A stretch of DNA of 6,179 nucleotides, taken from Candidatus Bathyarchaeota archaeon. GTDB taxonomy: Archaea > Thermoproteota > Bathyarchaeia > TCS64. The DNA lies in NCBI GenBank assembly GCA_026014515.1, contig JAOZIG010000387.1:1-6179 (forward strand). Reading direction: 5' to 3'. The position numbers and the translations under genes are program-made. This document shows, one piece after another, positions 5,564-6,179 of the stretch. The notes under the pieces were generated by a model. It was not told where the DNA came from. It ran no database searches and saw nothing but the letters and a program-made list of their open reading frames with translations. Every line of letters starts with the position of its first letter. The stretch's first letter is position 1.

Positions 5564-6179
5564 TCATTTTCCAAGGTTTTTCCGAATAGCATTCAACTCA
5601 TCACGCTTTTTCTTAGCCATTTGACCAGAAGCCTCAGCGTAGCGGGAAAATTCCCATCCTAGTGCCTCGTAAGCGAAATTTATTCCCCTTGATGATGAGA
5701 CCAGTAAGCCTTCCCCATTGCTATTGGTACCGTATTTGAGGGCAGTCTCAGGGTCACCCCCCTGTGCACCGAGCCCGGGGGAGAGTATCAGTGTCTCTTC
5801 ACCGATGATCTCCCTTATCTCTTTCAGCTCCTCGCTTGCTGTACATCCTACTACGTATCCGTTGCTGCCATGCTCGAAGGCGTCTTTTGCTAGTCGTTTG
5901 TAGAATTTTTCTCCATCCATCACCCTGCTCTGGTAGTCATGGGTTCCGGGATTACTCATCCTGCATAACGCGAATATTCCTTTCTGCTTTTCCTCACTCC
6001 AGCGGTATATGGCGTCAACACCGTTCTCGTAGCCAGGGAATGGGCTGAATGTAACCGCATCGAATCCGAGTCTGTTTATCCAGTAGAGTCCAGCGTCGAT
6101 TGTACTCCCAATATCACTGAGCTTGATGTCCAGTAACGCCAGACTGTTTCCCTCATGTATCTTCTCCGCTATCTCTTTG
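5564..6179 (-). CDS. pyrF: Orotidine 5'-phosphate decarboxylase, type 2 family, C-terminal part (5' end outside window)
   Basis: PyrF catalyses the last step of UMP synthesis, decarboxylating orotidine 5'-phosphate in the cytoplasm. The frame stays open to the right edge, showing 204 C-terminal residues of a TIM-barrel protein whose type 2 relatives have about 260-280. The catalytic DxKxxD motif is DIKLSD (visible residues 17-22), followed by IGST. Type 2 signatures follow: FSPFPGYE (44-51), LCRMSNPGTHDYQ (71-83), a GCTASEELKEIR stretch, LSPGLGAQGGD and the phosphate-binding SSSRGINFAYE. The methionine at 5959 (within CRMSNPG) is internal, not the start, since the conserved catalytic motif lies upstream of it. 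The gene ends with two tandem in-frame TGA stops (5566-5561). It lies 54 bases upstream of porG on the same strand, so por may be partly transcribed from the pyrF promoter. No functional link to pyruvate metabolism is evident. Confidence 0.92.
   Translation of the reverse strand, partial: KEIAEKIHEGNSLALLDIKLSDIGSTIDAGLYWINRLGFDAVTFSPFPGYENGVDAIYRWSEEKQKGIFALCRMSNPGTHDYQSRVMDGEKFYKRLAKDAFEHGSNGYVVGCTASEELKEIREIIGEETLILSPGLGAQGGDPETALKYGTNSNGEGLLVSSSRGINFAYEALGWEFSRYAEASGQMAKKKRDELNAIRKNLGK

Noticed and set aside
1..6179. Mobile element, defence island or prophage
   Set aside because: No transposase, integrase, nuclease or phage-type gene, no terminal repeats and no tRNA attachment site were seen. 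All genes are metabolic or transport genes.

Overview
The window looks like chromosomal DNA of an archaeon. The coding regions are moderately GC-rich and the gaps are very AT-rich: 601-720 is only about a quarter G+C. There are TATA-like promoter elements, terminators made of oligo-T tracts without strong hairpins, Shine-Dalgarno sites matching an archaeal 16S tail, a four-subunit pyruvate:ferredoxin oxidoreductase, and a solute-binding protein held by an N-terminal membrane helix instead of a lipobox. An uncultured lineage (Asgard/Thorarchaeota-like or Bathyarchaeota-like) would fit, but that placement is a guess from general features.

Layout. Positions 1-567 (+) hold the C-terminal end of pyruvate phosphate dikinase. 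Positions 568-953 are an AT-rich gap with a terminator region, a 12-bp palindrome and probable promoter elements. Positions 954-2255 (+) encode a membrane-anchored LivJ-like solute-binding protein with no transporter partner in view. Positions 2256-2483 separate convergent genes and carry an oligo-T terminator for each strand, a weak hairpin and a second 12-bp palindrome. Positions 2484-5509 (-) are a complete, tightly packed porG-porD-porA-porB operon. Positions 5564-6179 (-) are the 3' part of pyrF, an orotidine 5'-phosphate decarboxylase of the longer 'type 2' family, which runs off the right edge.

How the genes work together. PorGDAB interconverts pyruvate and acetyl-CoA + CO2 using ferredoxin, and PpdK interconverts pyruvate and phosphoenolpyruvate. 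Together they make a reversible acetyl-CoA / pyruvate / PEP node that can serve peptide or sugar fermentation or gluconeogenic carbon assimilation. The binding protein may capture an amino acid or similar solute that feeds this node, but its ligand cannot be read from the sequence. pyrF belongs to pyrimidine synthesis and is probably only a neighbour, though it may be co-transcribed with por.

I found no mobile element, CRISPR array, tRNA, rRNA or clearly novel system. The points most worth a second look are the orphan anchored binding protein, the two palindromes in the gaps, the TTG start of porG, and the type of PyrF.
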